Shown piece after piece: positions 61,337 through 64,000 of a stretch of DNA of 64,000 nt. Where the stretch lies: assembly GCF_016405855.1 (NCBI RefSeq), contig NZ_JAEFCA010000003.1, positions 554,253-618,252 of the forward strand, given 5' to 3'. Under the pieces are notes generated by a model, which was not told the DNA's origin, did no database searches, and saw nothing but the letters and a program-made list of their open reading frames with translations. The stretch comes from Flavobacterium sp. IB48 (GTDB lineage: Bacteria; Bacteroidota; Bacteroidia; Flavobacteriales; Flavobacteriaceae). Position 1 is the stretch's first letter. The number at the start of each line of letters is the position of its first letter. Both the position numbers and the translations under genes were made by a program.

Positions 61337-62194
61337 TTAGAGTTTAAATTCATAGAGTTTCCCTCCTATTTTATTTGTTTTTTCGTCGGCGATTAACAAA
61401 GTATTATTATCTTTAAAAACAATCGCTTCTTTTTGCGAAAAGTGATTTAGATTTAATTCTGTTTGTTTTCCTGTGTGGAATAAATCTGCTTTAAAATCTT
61501 TAAACAAAAGCACTTTGTCATGACTTAATAAGGCTACTTTTTTTCCATCTGGACTAATTGAAGCACTTGTCAGCACGCAATGATTATAATTGTTGCATGT
61601 TTTAAATTCTCCAATCTTTACTGCTTTCTGAGTTCCTGCGGCATTTTTGATTTTGTAGATAAACGCAGTTCCGTCAAAACCTTTACTTCTGTTTTTAGTA
61701 AAAAGATAGAAATAACCGTTTTGTTCAAAAAAACCTTCAACATCATAGAACATTTCTTTTTTCTTTGGTGGAAATTCTGTTTGTTCTGGATATGAGAATG
61801 AGATTTTATATTCGGCTTTAGCCACATCATTATTCAATTGATTTTTTGCTACTTTATAAATGCATAAATCACGTCTTTCGTTATCATTATTTCCAAAATC
61901 TCCAATGTAGATATTTCCATTTTTATCTTTTGTAATATCTTCCCAATCAACATTTGTTGCATTTGAGATTGTGATTGTTTTAGCTATTTTACCTTTAGAA
62001 TCAATTGCATAAATGGCGTTTTTGTTTCCGCTATCTTCTAAAGTGTAGAGAATATTGCTTTCTGGAAAATAAGTAATTCCCGAAACTTCTTTCAATTTTT
62101 TAGGTAGCGAATAAAGTTCTTTTAAATCAGAGCCAGATTGTTTCTGGCAAGCTAGTAAAGCAATTGAGCAAATAACTAAAAAAGATTTTTTCAT
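61337..62194 (-). CDS. Lipoprotein with beta-propeller-like fold (SdiA-regulated/SMP-30-like)
   Basis: A 285-residue lipoprotein; the lipobox is ALLAC (Cys16). Repeated strand units such as EVSGITYFPESNILYTLEDS, DWEDITKDKNGNIYIGDFGN and SASISPDGKKVALLSHDKVL suggest a six-bladed propeller of the SMP-30/SdiA-regulated type, usually found on the cell surface. No catalytic residues can be assigned. Its spacer to the next gene contains a CACAGATT palindrome. Confidence 0.75.
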   Translation of the reverse strand: MKKSFLVICSIALLACQKQSGSDLKELYSLPKKLKEVSGITYFPESNILYTLEDSGNKNAIYAIDSKGKIAKTITISNATNVDWEDITKDKNGNIYIGDFGNNDNERRDLCIYKVAKNQLNNDVAKAEYKISFSYPEQTEFPPKKKEMFYDVEGFFEQNGYFYLFTKNRSKGFDGTAFIYKIKNAAGTQKAVKIGEFKTCNNYNHCVLTSASISPDGKKVALLSHDKVLLFKDFKADLFHTGKQTELNLNHFSQKEAIVFKDNNTLLIADEKTNKIGGKLYEFKL

Positions 62195-62210
62195 AATATT
62201 TTTTTTATTT

Positions 62211-62286
62211 TGCCACAGATTAAAAGAATTATAATGATTTCAAAATCTTTTTAATCTGTGAATCCCGATAACTATCGGGAGTGGCT
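62211..62286. repeat. CACAGATT-type palindrome with CCCGATAACTATCGGG
   Basis: GCCACAGATTAAAAGAATTA on the left faces TTTTTAATCTGTGAATCCC on the right, followed by the palindrome CCCGATAACTATCGGG (62264-62279) and GTGGC. It matches the element types at 3311 and 26641. Confidence 0.7.
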
Positions 62287-62292
62287 AAAACT

Positions 62293-63345
62293 TTAAACTA
62301 AGTTAGTATTTTTAAAATTACGTGTAATAAATTCAAACGCAGCGTGCATCACATGCCCCATTGATTTTGCGTTTTTAAATTTCATATCATTCGTATAACG
62401 ATACAATTCCATTTTCAATTGTGTCAAATGCTCTTGCGTTGAAATGGTATCGTGGCACATAATATTCAACAATTTTTTGATTCTCGTTTCGGCAGAATGA
62501 ATACGTTTCGCCAAAATAGCTCTTTCTTCATCTTTATACTGAATAATAGAACGTTCTTCTAATTTCTCTTTGATCAATTGAATCATTGGAAAATTTTCCT
62601 TGAAAAACTGCGGACGATATACTTTAAAATTTCCCTCGTAACATTGCTGATCAAAATCGATCGGACGAATTTTATAGACTACTTGATCAAAATCGTGAAT
62701 TGGGACAATTACGTAATTATAAGCACGCATGTCTCCCAAAAGGCGAATCATACAGCGTTCGTTAAACTTGACGAACTCTTTGGCAATTTGCGCCTTTTCC
62801 ATTTCACTGCATTGGTCTAGCAACGTATCCATAAAAACATCGCCTGGAATTCCGATAATATGCTCCTCTATCAGAGTATCTTTATAAACTAGAAAGTTGA
62901 TTTTATCTGGCGAAAGAATGTCTTCCAATTCTAATCCATAAATACGCGAAGCATCTGCTTTTTTGATGTAAAAATGAACATAGTTATCATTGAGAATATT
63001 TCGAACTTTAATTCTAAAAGGTTTCGAATTCCCGAAAGTACAATAATCAATAGCATCGACATTCAGGTATTGAATGATTTCGCTATTTCCATCAGAATGC
63101 AGCAGCGAATAGATTTTCTTTAGATTTAAATCAATTTCACTGCGCTCAAATTCTCCATAATATACTCGAATCCAAAGTGTATCGTTATCATGTTTATCAT
63201 AAACATTTATAGAACCCGAAAAACGGAGCAAGTCATCATAAAACACAGAAACTTTAGATATACGTTCGTATCGTTCTAAGTAACTTAAAAGTGGCTGTGT
63301 TAAAGGGTAAGACGGTTTTTTTAAAACCATTAAAGGCTCGCTCAT
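62293..63345 (-). CDS. Conserved unknown protein with kinase-like motifs
   Basis: A 350-residue cytoplasmic protein without signal peptide or membrane helix; I do not recognise a family. The stretch RLLGDMRAYNYVIVP (Gly204-Asp205 ... Asn210) followed by KIRPIDFDQQCYEG (Ile229-Asp230-Phe231-Asp232) resembles the catalytic and metal-binding motifs of small-molecule kinases (GDxxxxN and xDFD), and YKDTLIEEHIIGIPGDVF could be a hinge. No P-loop is present. A kinase or pseudokinase role is a hypothesis. The C-terminal 90 residues are helical and basic. It is divergent from the ABC ATPase gene. Confidence 0.65.
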   Translation of the reverse strand: MSEPLMVLKKPSYPLTQPLLSYLERYERISKVSVFYDDLLRFSGSINVYDKHDNDTLWIRVYYGEFERSEIDLNLKKIYSLLHSDGNSEIIQYLNVDAIDYCTFGNSKPFRIKVRNILNDNYVHFYIKKADASRIYGLELEDILSPDKINFLVYKDTLIEEHIIGIPGDVFMDTLLDQCSEMEKAQIAKEFVKFNERCMIRLLGDMRAYNYVIVPIHDFDQVVYKIRPIDFDQQCYEGNFKVYRPQFFKENFPMIQLIKEKLEERSIIQYKDEERAILAKRIHSAETRIKKLLNIMCHDTISTQEHLTQLKMELYRYTNDMKFKNAKSMGHVMHAAFEFITRNFKNTNLV

Positions 63346-63451
63346 TTTGAATATCTTTATTACAAATTTACGTCAATACGATTTAAAGTTAGAATTTAAA
63401 GTAACAAAAATCAACTTGACTCGTCATACTAAAAACTAAAACCAGAAAAAT

Positions 63452-64000
63452 TTGGAAACCATATTAACCATTGAGAATTTAAGTAAAAGATACGGGCGAA
63501 TTCAGGCTTTGAAAAATGTATCTTTTCAAATACAAAAAGGTCGCGTTTATGGCATTCTAGGGCCAAACGGCAGCGGAAAATCGACTACATTAGGAATTGT
63601 TTTGAGTGTTGTCAACAAGTCGTCTGGCAATTATAGCTGGTTTGATGGCAAAGTAGAAACACATGAGGCTTTAAAAAAGGTTGGTGCTATTATAGAAAGA
63701 CCAAATTTTTATCCGTACATGACGGCCGAACAAAACCTAAAACTGGTTTGCAAAATCAAAAACATCAATTATTCTAAAGTTAACGAAAAACTAGAATTAG
63801 TTGGTTTGAGTGAAAGAAAAGACAGCAAGTTCAGTACTTTTTCTTTAGGAATGAAACAGCGTTTGGCCATTGCATCAGCACTTTTAAACGATCCCGAAAT
63901 TTTAATTCTAGACGAACCAACCAACGGATTAGATCCACAAGGAATTCATCAAATTCGAGATATCATAAAAAAAATTGCATCTCACGGAACGACAATTTTA
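63452..64000 (+). CDS. ABC transporter ATP-binding protein (partial, right edge)
   Basis: The first 183 codons of an ABC ATPase, starting at TTG 63452 (METILTIENLSKRYG) with no stop before the window ends. Walker A GPNGSGKST (about residues 39-47), Q-loop region IIERPNFYPYMTAEQNL, signature FSLGMKQRLAIA and Walker B EILILDEPTNGLDPQG are all intact. Resembles ATPases of bacitracin/NatA-type or gliding-associated exporters; the membrane partner would lie beyond the edge. Absence of a visible stop marks it as truncated only by the window. Confidence 0.9.
   Translation, partial: METILTIENLSKRYGRIQALKNVSFQIQKGRVYGILGPNGSGKSTTLGIVLSVVNKSSGNYSWFDGKVETHEALKKVGAIIERPNFYPYMTAEQNLKLVCKIKNINYSKVNEKLELVGLSERKDSKFSTFSLGMKQRLAIASALLNDPEILILDEPTNGLDPQGIHQIRDIIKKIASHGTTIL

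Overview
The window is AT-rich chromosomal DNA from a member of the Bacteroidota, most probably a Flavobacterium. The reasons are the gene content (TonB-dependent receptor with an N-terminal carboxypeptidase-regulatory-like domain, a LytS/LytTR system with 2TM-domain proteins, DinB and four-helix-bundle proteins), the lack of Shine-Dalgarno sequences, and repeated Bacteroidetes-type -7 boxes (TAnnTTTG) shortly before starts. No rRNA, tRNA, CRISPR array, transposase or phage module was seen. The right edge cuts an ABC-transporter ATPase gene.

Layout. 1-13.4 kb: a phosphorylating-bypass aldehyde dehydrogenase (GapN-like), then genes with a sulfur/respiration theme. These are a rhodanese, a four-cysteine Crp/Fnr regulator, a TauE/SafE exporter, cytochrome bd oxidase (cydAB), a metallo-beta-lactamase/double-rhodanese protein and two YeeE/YedE transporter halves. 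Two XRE regulators lie among hairpin repeats. 13.5-18.6 kb: GlpD, then a MarR regulator with two palindromic operators ahead of a nitroreductase and a YceI protein, then a secreted beta-helix protein. 18.7-27.6 kb: a complete trp operon in the order E-(lipoprotein)-G-D-C-F-B-(GGCT)-(amidohydrolase)-A. It is preceded by an 18-residue leader peptide with three Trp codons and an intrinsic terminator, a classical attenuator. 27.7-34.1 kb: an M1 peptidase and a TetR-TolC-HlyD-DHA2 efflux operon with tandem operators at its promoter.

34.2-45.4 kb: YaaA, CCA-adding enzyme and heme A synthase. Next comes a minus-strand operon of DUF2141 protein, TPR-like protein, a LytS-type kinase fused to a C-terminal 2TM domain, four separate 2TM proteins and a LytTR response regulator. 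A TonB-dependent receptor lies upstream of it. 45.5-53.6 kb: small enzymes (DinB, YciI, acetyltransferase, VOC), a ClC channel, HPP protein, nucleoid-associated protein, and a TetR/SDR pair sharing one operator palindrome. 53.8-64 kb: a GAF protein, an HD-phosphohydrolase fused to a Pycsar-effector-like membrane domain, a divergent 1243-residue metallophosphoesterase with an outer-membrane barrel, a lipoprotein, a conserved unknown with kinase-like motifs, and the partial ABC ATPase.

The most noteworthy signals are the trp attenuator, the LytS-2TM fusion with its run of 2TM paralogues, the HD/Pycsar-effector fusion, three self-consistent repressor-operator arrangements, and an unusually rich set of intergenic repeats. 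The repeats include several palindromic families and several short-period degenerate families that fill the spacers, including those inside the trp operon. All functions are inferred from sequence reading alone; no database search was run.
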